Shown here: piece after piece, positions 14,411 to 20,618 of the stretch | How positions within the stretch are numbered: the stretch's first letter is position 1 | Layout: every line of letters begins with the position of its first letter | From: a virus | Length of the DNA: 48,545 nucleotides | Reading direction: 5' to 3' (one strand) | IMG/VR virus record: IMGVR_UViG_3300045970_000517 | Location: 1-48,545 of that record | Program-made: the position numbers and the translations under genes | The notes under the pieces: model-generated | What the model saw: the letters and a program-made list of their open reading frames with translations, nothing else | Databases searched by the model: none | Told to the model about the DNA's origin: nothing

Positions 14411-14439
14411 ATTATAGCGCAAAGACTGCGTTCAGTCAA
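14411..14439 (-). promoter_or_regulatory. Sigma70-type promoter with conserved leader
   Basis: TTGACT, 17 bases, TATAAT on the minus strand. Downstream the leader (AAACACATAGCAAACAAAGG) is nearly the same as at 17.2, 18.2, 18.8, 19.5 and 28.6 kb. Confidence 0.8.
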
Positions 14440-14723
14440 GTCTTTGTTGCGTCACACTTAGGAATCAACTCACACTCAACGACTTCCAACTCCCATGTTT
14501 GGGTTGTGTTGTGGGGGTTAGGGGTGTGTCTGAGGTATTTTCCATGTAGCATCCATGAATTATTCCAAGACATTATATCACTATTCATCTCATTCATCGC
14601 CTTTGCAGCGTTCGCTCTTGTGTTGAAGATTGCTGCTTCAGCAAAGGAGTCGAAGTAGGAATGTTTGGAACTGGAACAATATGAGTCGGACAGTTTATCG
14701 CGAATAACGAATAGACTTCTCAT
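14436..14723 (-). CDS. Hypothetical protein
   Basis: 95 residues (MRSLFVIRDKLSDSYCSSSK...) with a central helix FAEAAIFNTRANAAKAMNEM and a C-terminal ELEVVECELIPKC. The layout, a short strand, an alanine-rich helix and a final strand, resembles small phage proteins of unknown role. ATGA overlap with the upstream gene. Confidence 0.65.
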   Translation of the reverse strand: MRSLFVIRDKLSDSYCSSSKHSYFDSFAEAAIFNTRANAAKAMNEMNSDIMSWNNSWMLHGKYLRHTPNPHNTTQTWELEVVECELIPKCDATKT

Positions 14724-15175
14724 TTGTTTTTCTCCCTAATCTTTGCCATAAAATCGTCCAGCTCATTTTTGGCAGGTGCTATAATAGCAGGATCGTCGCT
14801 ATCCATAACCATACCCAGATTATATTCCAGACGAGCCCGTTCGTCTGTCTCTACCTTATTCTTCTGTGCTGCCTTTTCTTGGGCAACTTCGAGCAGCTGG
14901 CCAGCGTAGATTCCTATTCTCATATTTCCATCGGCCATCAGCCTCCTCCAATATGCTACTTGCTTGTCTGAAAGACGATTAAACTTTACATAAAAGGTTG
15001 CCATCGAAGTTCCCATCCTTGCATGGCATGGCCTAAACCCACGCCCGTTGTGGGCGATGGTCGCTTCGGCCTGTTGTTCGGTGTCTGTTTGACGAGCATT
15101 CAAACATACAAGCGCTCGGGCCACTGCCTTATTATTGGTTGCTAAAAGTTTAACAATTTCGGATTTGGTAATCAT
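14720..15175 (-). CDS. Conserved phage protein
   Basis: 151 residues. The middle block GRGFRPCHARMGTSMATFYV followed by KFNRLSDKQVAYWRRLM is a pattern that I have seen in many phage proteins of unknown function. A long charged C-terminal helix follows. First gene after the promoter at 15202-15230. Confidence 0.75.
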   Translation of the reverse strand: MITKSEIVKLLATNNKAVARALVCLNARQTDTEQQAEATIAHNGRGFRPCHARMGTSMATFYVKFNRLSDKQVAYWRRLMADGNMRIGIYAGQLLEVAQEKAAQKNKVETDERARLEYNLGMVMDSDDPAIIAPAKNELDDFMAKIREKNK

Positions 15176-15201
15176 AGTCGACTCTTTGTTGCGATTTATA
15201 T

Positions 15202-15230
15202 ATTATATAATAATAGACGAAAGAAGTCAA
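15202..15230 (-). promoter_or_regulatory. Sigma70-type promoter
   Basis: TTGACT, 17 bases, TATAAT on the minus strand, reading into 15175-14436. Its -35 box overlaps the stop codon of the truncated MNERI remnant. Confidence 0.75.
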
Positions 15231-15277
15231 GAGACATCATACCGCCGCAATGCGAGATCTCTAATTCGTTCGTTCAT
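15227..15277 (-). pseudogene. Truncated MNERI-family remnant
   Basis: A 16-residue frame MNERIRDLALRRYDVS. The first ten residues match the start of the neighbouring family copies almost perfectly at DNA level, then the frame stops in the -35 box of a promoter. It overlaps the upstream copy by 4 bases, as intact copies do. It reads as a family member lost by deletion. Confidence 0.6.
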
Positions 15278-15528
15278 TTCTTTTCTCTAAAAATATGTAG
15301 CATATCAAACTGCGCCACCATATCATCGACAACCATATGGAATGTTTCGTCGAGATTCCATTCATTGTCTATAGCTGTATCCTGTAATGAAAGTGTTGAT
15401 TTCACACACTCCCGAACAATCAGCTCAGCGAACTTCGTCAGCTGATTACCTCCATCTTTTGTATCGAACTGATCAGGCCATGGTATGCTGGCTTGCAGGG
15501 CAAGTTCTCTAATTCGTTCGTTCATCAT
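15274..15528 (-). CDS. MNERI/FAELIVKEC-family protein
   Basis: 84 residues: MMNERIRELALQASIPWPDQF start, KFAELIVRECVKSTLS helix, and a C-terminal VVDDMVAQFDMLHIF replacing the usual HFGV. It overlaps both neighbours by 4 bases. Function unknown. Confidence 0.8.
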   Translation of the reverse strand: MMNERIRELALQASIPWPDQFDTKDGGNQLTKFAELIVRECVKSTLSLQDTAIDNEWNLDETFHMVVDDMVAQFDMLHIFREKK

Positions 15529-15764
15529 TCATCCTTAAAATGATCATTCAGTACTTTGTAAACACCTTCTACAGTCATAAACTTACCTTCGGCAAATTCG
15601 CTATATACAGCCCTTTTACATTCCATCACAATCAATTCGGCGAACCTTTGATTGAACACTTCTGAGAATATGAGTTTGGTGCCATATGTTTCCACAATAT
15701 GGTTACATTCGGTTGCCGCAAGTTCACCCGCTTGTTCAGCAAGTTCTCTAATTCGTTCGTTCAT
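15525..15764 (-). CDS. MNERI/FAELIVKEC-family protein
   Basis: 79 residues: MNERIRELAEQAGELAATEC start, RFAELIVMECKRAVYSEF helix, VLNDHFKDE end. Shares the start almost exactly with the copy at 15274, so these two probably arose by tandem duplication. Confidence 0.8.
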   Translation of the reverse strand: MNERIRELAEQAGELAATECNHIVETYGTKLIFSEVFNQRFAELIVMECKRAVYSEFAEGKFMTVEGVYKVLNDHFKDE

Positions 15765-15766
15765 TT

Positions 15767-15988
15767 TTATCCGCCTACTCGATTTTCGCCCATCCAGTTA
15801 CGGTATGTAGCGCATATTTCCTGAGCCTCAGCTTCGGTGGTTATAGCCCAGTTACAATCATCCTCAGCAAGCAACAGTCGAAGTTTCAGCATCAGCTTTG
15901 CCAACCATAGGTGGCGTGTTGGAGAGAGTGTGTAGATAAAACAGGAACGGCAGCGTCGAATACGCTCAATGACAACAACATAGTTCAT
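15767..15988 (-). CDS. Hypothetical basic protein
   Basis: 73 residues starting MNYVVVIERIRRCRSCFIYT. The start at 15988 has a GGAG site 9 bases upstream and an ATGA overlap. The C-terminal part AITTEAEAQEICATYRNWMG looks like a short helix pair. No family recognised. Confidence 0.65.
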   Translation of the reverse strand: MNYVVVIERIRRCRSCFIYTLSPTRHLWLAKLMLKLRLLLAEDDCNWAITTEAEAQEICATYRNWMGENRVGG

Positions 15989-16212
15989 TCTTTCACTCCG
16001 AAGTGTAGCATGAATGCTTGAGCAGAAGCAATGCCTTGCCCTGTCCATGTGTCGTCAACTGCGTTCGAAATACTGGCACATTCCCGAATAATGAGTTCCG
16101 CGAATTTTTCCTTATCGAACTCCACGTAGTCCCTATCGAAATAGCTGCCACCTTTACCACCGTGGATGGTAGTGTAGCACTGTTCTTCAAGAGATTTAAT
16201 GTGTTCGTTCAT
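15985..16212 (-). CDS. MNERI/FAELIVKEC-family protein
   Basis: 75 residues: MNEHIKSLEEQCYTTIHGGK start, KFAELIIRECASISNAV helix, AFMLHFGVKE end. The H in place of R at position 4 is the only change in the start block. Confidence 0.8.
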   Translation of the reverse strand: MNEHIKSLEEQCYTTIHGGKGGSYFDRDYVEFDKEKFAELIIRECASISNAVDDTWTGQGIASAQAFMLHFGVKE

Positions 16213-16213
16213 T

Positions 16214-16495
16214 TCATGTGCTCCAGTAGGTTTCGGATGCAGGGCTGCAGAAGTTTGGTGTGTCCTCGGCTTCCACGAATGTCTTACCGGACATTAAGTT
16301 CACGCGCTCAACCATTTTGACTGGGCGCGTCGACCATTCCTCCACAGTCGATATCTTCCACTGTTCTGTGTTGCCGTATTTCTTGTTTAGCTTGGTGCAA
16401 GCACTTTTCGCACCGCGTTCGGTGTCATAGTGTTTACTGAGCCAGGAGTATGGTCCGTGGACTTTCTCCGTTCCTACATTGTATATGAGCCACAT
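16214..16495 (-). CDS. Hypothetical protein
   Basis: 93 residues starting MWLIYNVGTEKVHGPYSWLS after an AAAGGA site; the frame is open to 16558 but that part overlaps the next gene. Contains YDTERGAKSACTKLNKKYG, a helix typical of small phage proteins with a preceding strand (WLIYNxxT). Function unknown. Confidence 0.7.
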   Translation of the reverse strand: MWLIYNVGTEKVHGPYSWLSKHYDTERGAKSACTKLNKKYGNTEQWKISTVEEWSTRPVKMVERVNLMSGKTFVEAEDTPNFCSPASETYWST

Positions 16496-16496
16496 A

Positions 16497-16811
16497 TTAT
16501 TTCCTTTCGAATTCCGCAGCAAGGCTTTCCAACCAACGCTTGCGATATGCCTGGACATTTTCGGTTGTTAATAAGTCTCTATCGATACCGGCCTGTAACC
16601 GCAACCAACCTGTGACGAACGCATGATTTTCGATTCGGTTAGAAATAATATTAACTGCTGCATCACTGATTTTTTCTGTGGGTGCAGCATTAAATATAGC
16701 CACACAAATCCAACGATGCTTTGTTTCGGTGCAACATTCTTCGTTACTCATTGCCAGGTGTGCAATGGCGTCCCGAAATACTTTCGCGATTTGTTTGTTG
16801 GTTACTTTCAT
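16497..16811 (-). CDS. VTNKxxAxxFRDA-family protein
   Basis: 104 residues: MKVTNKQIAKVFRDAIAHLA start, WICVAIFNAAPTEKISDAAV middle and VQAYRKRWLESLAAEFERK end. Four paralogues lie between 16.5 and 19.1 kb. All are helical with a conserved R-[YW]-I-C-x-A-I-x-x-A motif. Function unknown. Confidence 0.8.
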   Translation of the reverse strand: MKVTNKQIAKVFRDAIAHLAMSNEECCTETKHRWICVAIFNAAPTEKISDAAVNIISNRIENHAFVTGWLRLQAGIDRDLLTTENVQAYRKRWLESLAAEFERK

Positions 16812-16826
16812 TTTGCGCCTTTTGCG

Positions 16827-17147
16827 TTATTTGCTTTCGAATTCCGCAGCAAGGCTTTCCAGCCATGCTTTGCGATATGCTTGAGCGCGTTCAACTGTTA
16901 TTTCCTTGTAAGGAATACAAGCCACATGCTCCAACCAGGCAGTAACAACGGAGTAACCGACAAGTCGTTCCTGGATAATGTCGACCGCCGCATCAATCAC
17001 TTTATCTGATTTAGCTGCATCAGCGATAGCCATACAAATCCAACGATTCTTCGTTGTGTCTGTATCGCACTCGTAGTTAGTCATTCCAAGATGACCGATT
17101 GCATCACGGAATGTTTTTGCAAGGCGTTTGTTGGTTACTTTTTTCAT
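16827..17147 (-). CDS. VTNKxxAxxFRDA-family protein
   Basis: 106 residues: MKKVTNKRLAKTFRDAIGHL start, WICMAIADAAKSDKVIDAAV middle, AQAYRKAWLESLAAEFESK end. Closest relative of the copy at 16497. First gene after the promoter at 17174-17202. Confidence 0.8.
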   Translation of the reverse strand: MKKVTNKRLAKTFRDAIGHLGMTNYECDTDTTKNRWICMAIADAAKSDKVIDAAVDIIQERLVGYSVVTAWLEHVACIPYKEITVERAQAYRKAWLESLAAEFESK

Positions 17148-17153
17148 TGTGTG

Positions 17154-17179
17154 TCCTTTGTTGCTAAGTGTTTATTATA
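17154..17179 (-). repeat. Duplicated promoter-leader cassette, copy 1
   Basis: 26 bases covering the -10 box, a leader AAACACTTAGCAACAAAGGA and its ribosome site. Identical copies lie at 18234-18259, 18766-18791 and 19474-19499, each before an unrelated or family gene. This points to spread of a regulatory cassette together with the small genes. Confidence 0.75.
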
Positions 17180-17202
17180 CTGCAAAAGGAGTCTATTGTC
17201 AA
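17174..17202 (-). promoter_or_regulatory. Consensus sigma70 promoter
   Basis: Perfect TTGACA, 17 bases, perfect TATAAT on the minus strand, serving 17147-16214. Confidence 0.88.
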
Positions 17203-17387
17203 TGACGGCGTGCCAACTTCTTCAACATTTGAAACCGTTGCTTTGTGCGCCAACGGGCATAGTTAAGTTGATTGCCACCGCTGAAGAATCCGAGGGTGAG
17301 AATGCTAACGAGTGCGTCAAGCAATATGACCCACCCAAATATCACATTCGACCAAAATCCCCATACGTTACTTGTGCGCCGTATCAT
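17199..17387 (-). CDS. Small membrane protein
   Basis: 62 residues starting MIRRTSNVWGFWSNVIFGWV. The start at 17387 has a GGAG site and an ATGA overlap; the frame is open to 17420. One or two hydrophobic segments (residues about 10-36), then a basic tail RFQMLKKLARRH. No family recognised. Confidence 0.65.
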   Translation of the reverse strand: MIRRTSNVWGFWSNVIFGWVILLDALVSILTLGFFSGGNQLNYARWRTKQRFQMLKKLARRH

Positions 17388-17713
17388 TTTGAAAACTCCA
17401 TAGCAAGTGCTTCCAACCAACGCTTGCGATATGCTTGGACATTCACATCTGTCATCTCATCGCACGGAATCTTTGCTACATCTCCCAGCCATTCTCGCAC
17501 TGTAGATCTTCGTTTGCTGTCCAGCCGCTCCATTACTATCTTTATGGCAGCATCTGCGCCTCGTTTTGTCGCTGGTGCAGCGATATTGAGTGTTGTCCTG
17601 TTGATTGCGTGACAGATGTATTGAGTGGGTCTACCATTGTTGCCGTCCCACAAATAATCCAATGCCTTAGCAAAGGCGTATCTGATTTCTGTGTTGGTTG
17701 CTTTCTTTGCCAT
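17384..17713 (-). CDS. VTNKxxAxxFRDA-family protein
   Basis: 109 residues: MAKKATNTEIRYAFAKALDY start, QYICHAINRTTLNIAA middle, VQAYRKRWLEALAMEFSK end. More diverged at the start than the copies at 16.5-17.1 kb. Confidence 0.8.
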   Translation of the reverse strand: MAKKATNTEIRYAFAKALDYLWDGNNGRPTQYICHAINRTTLNIAAPATKRGADAAIKIVMERLDSKRRSTVREWLGDVAKIPCDEMTDVNVQAYRKRWLEALAMEFSK

Positions 17714-17868
17714 TTTGTTTCCTTACTTTGGTAATAGGTTATAATCAAAGTTCATCGTCCAATGAACCCCGTCCTCTGATGCTATTATACACATCCACGC
17801 ATCATAGCGCATATATGGTTGATAATCAACCAATCTGCCTATACAGTGATTCATTACACGAAACTGCA

Positions 17869-18228
17869 TTACCAAGTCCTATAAAATATTACTCGATCGG
17901 GATAGATACGATTTGGGCCGCGACGTGCTTCGTTGTCCAGCACATCTTCAATCCAGCGGATGCCATAACTCATACGTGGAACCGCAAACTTGCCGACATC
18001 CTCACTATGCACCGCAAAGAACACGTCATTGCGGCCACCGGAATCAATATCATACAGCCCATTCTCCAAAAGATCGGGACCTGTTTTGATTTCTTCCAGA
18101 TACTGAACGCGAGTGCCGTTGAAGTTCTCTGCTATAAACTTCTCAAACACTTCGATCTGGCTGTCGCCGACCAAAGTGCCCGGCCAAATGCACACTTGCG
18201 AAAATTCTGGTTTACGAGTAATATTCAT
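17869..18228 (-). CDS. Hypothetical protein
   Basis: 119 residues. MNITRKPEFSQVCIWPGTLV, then EVFEKFIAENFNGTRVQYLE, and a C-terminal half with DVFFAVHSEDVGKFAVPRMS and YGIRWIEDVLDN. This resembles a small alpha/beta protein seen in phages. It stands alone downstream of a consensus promoter. The 130 bases after its stop (17740-17868) hold only a weak TATAAT box at about 17782. Confidence 0.7.
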   Translation of the reverse strand: MNITRKPEFSQVCIWPGTLVGDSQIEVFEKFIAENFNGTRVQYLEEIKTGPDLLENGLYDIDSGGRNDVFFAVHSEDVGKFAVPRMSYGIRWIEDVLDNEARRGPNRIYPDRVIFYRTW

Positions 18229-18233
18229 ATCAG

Positions 18234-18259
18234 TCCTTTGTTGCTAAGTGTTTATTATA
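18234..18259 (-). repeat. Duplicated promoter-leader cassette, copy 2
   Basis: Identical to the 26 bases at 17154-17179. Confidence 0.75.
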
Positions 18260-18282
18260 ACAGGATGTTGCCACCCTGTCAA
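18254..18282 (-). promoter_or_regulatory. Consensus sigma70 promoter
   Basis: TTGACA, 17 bases, TATAAT on the minus strand, serving the gene at 17869-18228. Confidence 0.88.
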
Positions 18283-18287
18283 TACAC

Positions 18288-18758
18288 TTACCAACTTGAA
18301 TGATATTCGAAGTTCCAGTTATCAGGCCATGCCAGGCACTCGTCGAGCTCTTTAACAGTGCGTTCCAGATCCTTAAAGTACCACTCATCGTAGTCCGTGT
18401 TGCCGAAGAAGAAGCCCTGTTGGCACGGAAGCAGTTCGCCCGCTTTGCTGTGATCAGCAAGCACTTCTTTACACTTATCACGAAGTTGGACAAGCAGGTC
18501 ACGATCGGCATAATAGTTACCGCAATCGTCGGTGCCGCCCTGGATATTTTCTACAAACCACGCATGGATAGCGTTAGCCTTGCGCCAATAAATCGCCTCT
18601 GCCGAAATTTCCTTCACGCGAGGACCAGGTTCACCAAAGTGAATCTGAGGAGTCAGTTCCGGGAACATTGCCGACACATCGGTGGCAATCTTACTGTCCG
18701 GATGATCACCCGAAGACCACAAATAACGCTTACCGCTAAGATACATATCGAGACCCAT
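18288..18758 (-). CDS. Conserved phage protein, MGLDMYL family
   Basis: 156 residues. MGLDMYLSGKRYLWSSG start, YWRKANAIHAWFVENIQGGT middle with DDCGNYYADRDLLVQLRDKC, and FFFGNTDYDEWYFKDLERTV near the end. I recognise this as a common soluble phage protein of unknown function, with tryptophan, cysteine and tyrosine positions strongly conserved. It has its own promoter. Confidence 0.82.
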   Translation of the reverse strand: MGLDMYLSGKRYLWSSGDHPDSKIATDVSAMFPELTPQIHFGEPGPRVKEISAEAIYWRKANAIHAWFVENIQGGTDDCGNYYADRDLLVQLRDKCKEVLADHSKAGELLPCQQGFFFGNTDYDEWYFKDLERTVKELDECLAWPDNWNFEYHSSW

Positions 18759-18765
18759 GACTGAC

Positions 18766-18791
18766 TCCTTTGTTGCTAAGTGTTTATTATA
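18766..18791 (-). repeat. Duplicated promoter-leader cassette, copy 3
   Basis: Identical to the 26 bases at 17154-17179. Confidence 0.75.
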
Positions 18792-18814
18792 ACAGGATAT
18801 TGCTGTCCTGTCAA
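18786..18814 (-). promoter_or_regulatory. Consensus sigma70 promoter
   Basis: TTGACA, 17 bases, TATAAT on the minus strand, serving 18758-18288. The spacer (GGACAGCAATATCCTGT) is also close to that at 18254-18282. Confidence 0.88.
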
Positions 18815-18825
18815 TCAGTTTACTG

Positions 18826-19149
18826 CTATTTGCTGAACTCTTTGATAAGCAGCTTCAACCATGCGTGGCGATGTGCTTGCATGTTTTCCCATGTAAGTTC
18901 TTCTTCAGGAATACCTTGCTGCATTACCCACGATTCAAGGGAGAAAGCTGGCCAGATGCGTTCGGCAATCAGTTTGACAGCCAGTTGGCCTCCCTCTGTG
19001 GTAACAAGCTTCGCATTTTGATTGGAATCTTCGATTGCGTAGCAGATGTATTGGTTCTTGATGCTGTGCCGGAAATCATCGGGTCCTGCCAGATCAGCCA
19101 AAGCATTTACTAATGCTGTATGGATTTGTTTTCGTTTAGCTCTGTTCAT
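18826..19149 (-). CDS. VTNKxxAxxFRDA-family protein, distant member
   Basis: 107 residues. The start (MNRAKRKQIHTALVNALADL) has drifted, but NQYICYAIEDSNQNAK and MQAHRHAWLKLLIKEFSK keep the family blocks. Ends at the next promoter. Confidence 0.72.
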   Translation of the reverse strand: MNRAKRKQIHTALVNALADLAGPDDFRHSIKNQYICYAIEDSNQNAKLVTTEGGQLAVKLIAERIWPAFSLESWVMQQGIPEEELTWENMQAHRHAWLKLLIKEFSK

Positions 19150-19150
19150 A

Positions 19151-19468
19151 TTAATCTCCTGAATCGATTTGGTAACGACTTCCGCACTCAGTGCAAGTGT
19201 ATTCTGTCAAACACCGGCCGGCATTCCTACCTACATAGTTGTGCAAACAGGGCTTGCCTTGCTTGTTTAGCTTTACATACCCAAAGGCATGTAGGGCCAT
19301 TGTTTGTCCGCCGCAGTTATCACAGCGCAATGTATCATCCTCGGAACGATATCCTGACATGACACTTGCATATTTGCGACTTTCTTCCGGGCAAGGTCGA
19401 CGCCCGGTGCCGTTACACTTTGGGCATTCTGCATATCCTGCAGGAATTGATGTGTATGTTTTCGCCAT
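19151..19468 (-). CDS. Zinc-finger protein with DnaJ-type and second CxxC clusters
   Basis: 105 residues. AECPKCNGTGRRPCPEE and LRCDNCGGQT form a DnaJ-like CxxCxGxG site; a second pair, YTCTECGSRYQIDSG, closes the protein, with CLTEYTC before it. Probably two zinc sites. May act in protein or nucleic acid binding; partner unknown. Confidence 0.72.
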   Translation of the reverse strand: MAKTYTSIPAGYAECPKCNGTGRRPCPEESRKYASVMSGYRSEDDTLRCDNCGGQTMALHAFGYVKLNKQGKPCLHNYVGRNAGRCLTEYTCTECGSRYQIDSGD

Positions 19469-19473
19469 ATAGG

Positions 19474-19499
19474 TCCTTTGTTGCTAAGTGTTTATTATA
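19474..19499 (-). repeat. Duplicated promoter-leader cassette, copy 4
   Basis: Identical to the 26 bases at 17154-17179. Confidence 0.75.
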
Positions 19500-19522
19500 G
19501 CACCTAAACAGCATATAGTCAA
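19494..19522 (-). promoter_or_regulatory. Sigma70-type promoter
   Basis: TTGACT, 17 bases, TATAAT on the minus strand, serving 19468-18826. Confidence 0.85.
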
Positions 19523-19536
19523 TAGATTTATTGCAC

Positions 19537-19579
19537 AAAAGAGAAAACCTACCTTGCTGGGCATTCCAGTCTTGGTAGG
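19537..19579 (-). terminator. Rho-independent terminator of the RNA locus
   Basis: On the minus strand CCTACC pairs with GGTAGG around an inner CTGG/CCAG helix, followed by TTTTCTCTTTT. It closes the 1.04-kb transcript that starts near 20579. Confidence 0.75.
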
Positions 19580-19922
19580 TCTATCATTTAACTGATAATG
19601 ATGCACAGTAATAACATCACTCTCCGCCTCTGCACCTTCAACGTTCCATTCTTTCGAACTTCACTCCAGTGTGCTCAAAGACTCATCTATATTTTAAAAT
19701 TTCTATTCTATATACATTCAGCATCTGACCGTTCAGATTACAGAAGTGGTTTCGGGCGAGTTTATATGCCCTGCTAACACCTAACTCTCGTTAGTTTTAA
19801 AGGTTGGTTAAAGTCTATTTGGATATATCTCCTTGTGCGCTTGGATGAACGCGAGTTACCTTCGAACATCATTACATATCACATCTAAGAGAGGTGTTGT
19901 GCCGTCGCAGTGCTCATTGTCT
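19580..19922 (-). ncRNA. Structured non-coding RNA downstream of the hammerhead
   Basis: About 340 bases with no usable frame between the hammerhead cleavage site and the terminator. Local hairpins include CTAAC-GAGA-GTTAG (19781-19794), ATCTGA-ACGG-TCAGAT (19723-19738) and GGGC/GCCC (19754-19771). Hammerhead cleavage would give this RNA a defined 5' end starting TTGTGTTAG. It matches no class I can name; GOLLD and ROOL RNAs of phages lie near tRNAs and are similar in style, but I cannot show homology. Confidence 0.5.
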
Positions 19923-20014
19923 AACACAATACCATAAAACGAGTGTTCCCTGTTCTCCCAAACGACACTACAAGTTTTACAGTTTCGATCCTTCCGGACT
20001 CATCAGTTGTGTAA
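19922..20014 (-). ncRNA. Type I hammerhead ribozyme
   Basis: All conserved parts are present on the minus strand in order: stem I strand ACACAA (20012-20007), CTGATGA (20006-20000), stem II GTCC-GGAA-GGATC (one bulged T), GAAA (19986-19983), stem III of about 10 bp (ACTGTAAAAC with GTTTTATGGT, two G-U pairs), the cleavage triplet GTA, then stem I strand TTGTGT (19929-19924). Cleavage is expected between 19930 and 19929. Stem III carries a long loop with its own AGTGT/ACACT helix. Both RNA ends lie in stem I, hence type I. It begins 5 bases after the stop of the zinc-finger gene at 20020. Confidence 0.9.
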
Positions 20015-20016
20015 TA

Positions 20017-20024
20017 TATTTATC
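20017..20024 (-). promoter_or_regulatory. GATAAATA motif before the hammerhead
   Basis: The motif overlaps the stop codon of the 59-residue zinc gene and would start transcription about at the first hammerhead stem. If it is a late promoter, the ribozyme RNA is made as its own transcript. Confidence 0.35.
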
Positions 20025-20199
20025 CGCCGCCCCAATGATACTTCATTATGCGCCCACACAGCACACATTTATAAGAATCGGTATGATGCCCACACTTACT
20101 GTCGAAAACATATCTATGTTTACATTCGGGCATCGCTTCCGAATCCGTTATCTTCCCAATAACTTCCGAATCCTTTAGCTTCTCTTTTACTTCAATCAT
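20020..20199 (-). CDS. 59-residue zinc-finger protein
   Basis: The frame from ATG 20199 (AGGA site 8 bases upstream) starts MIEVKEKLKDSEVIGKITDS. The second half, PECKHRYVFDSKCGHHTDSY followed by KCVLCGR, has cysteines and histidines for one zinc site. The frame is open further upstream but that part is the tRNA-like element. It is the only convincing CDS in the 1.04-kb RNA locus. Confidence 0.7.
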   Translation of the reverse strand: MIEVKEKLKDSEVIGKITDSEAMPECKHRYVFDSKCGHHTDSYKCVLCGRIMKYHWGGG

Positions 20200-20212
20200 A
20201 TGCGTCCTAAAA

Positions 20213-20309
20213 CTCTCGCTCCGGTCTTGAACCGGACACCGTCTGTCCTTCAACCATGCTTGCAGGGGTCTTCCAGAATATCTCAAACAGCGCATCCCCA
20301 TTTCAAGAG
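20213..20309 (-). tRNA. tRNA-like element, anticodon not assignable
   Basis: A perfect T-arm, TCCGG-TTCAAGA-CCGGA (20236-20220), with an acceptor GCGAGAG that pairs 6 of 7 with CTCTTGA at 20309-20303. The 97 bases between do not fold into normal D and anticodon arms: GGGG/CCCC encloses 27 bases. No CCA is encoded. It may be a decayed or insertion-bearing tRNA. It ends just before the ribosome site of the zinc gene. Confidence 0.4.
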
Positions 20310-20319
20310 TAAATCGAAA

Positions 20320-20396
20320 ATTCCTAAGGGGATTCGAACCCCGAACTGGCGATCTTATAAAAGCATTCCAGTGTCAATCCGTTAAGAGGTAAGGAT
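20320..20396 (-). tRNA. tRNA-like element, anticodon not assignable
   Basis: T-arm with GGGG-TTCGAAT-CCCC (20342-20328), a D-loop-like AACGGATT, and acceptor strands ATCCTTA/TAGGAAT with one mismatch give 77 bases in total. The expected anticodon arm is ACTGG/CCAGT (20372-20345) but with an 18-base loop, so no anticodon can be read. CCA is not encoded. The layout resembles tRNA-Arg at 28145 up to the D loop. Confidence 0.45.
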
Positions 20397-20417
20397 GCAG
20401 GCCGCCCCTCTTATACA

Positions 20418-20570
20418 GGAATTTATAGAAGCAAGCTAAAAGGTAAAATAACACCTCAGCCTCCCAAGTCAGCGAAGTGTGCCAGGGGATACCTCTCGAG
20501 CTGCAACAAGACTTGACAGAATCCACTTGCAGATGGTAATCTCTCTTGTCAGCTTGCTTCTATAAATTCC
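20418..20570 (-). ncRNA. Structured RNA closed by a 20-bp perfect stem
   Basis: A perfect 20-bp inverted repeat (20418-20437 and 20551-20570) encloses 113 bases that contain CTGCAA/TTGCAG and several G-rich segments. On the minus strand it is the first thing transcribed from the promoter at 20586-20614, starting about 9 bases after the predicted start. No frame. It could protect the 5' end of the transcript or be a stable small RNA. Confidence 0.65.
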
Positions 20571-20585
20571 CTATCTCATGTGTTT

Positions 20586-20614
20586 ATTATAGCATAACAA
20601 ACACATGATGTCAA
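20586..20614 (-). promoter_or_regulatory. Consensus sigma70 promoter of the RNA locus
   Basis: TTGACA, 17 bases, TATAAT on the minus strand. Predicted start near 20579, just ahead of the 20-bp stem. Confidence 0.88.
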
Positions 20615-20618
20615 CTAC

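Noticed and set aside
20213-20301. Extension of the zinc-finger CDS upstream to 20301
   Set aside because: The upstream part matches a tRNA-like element, and the ATG at 20199 has its own ribosome site.
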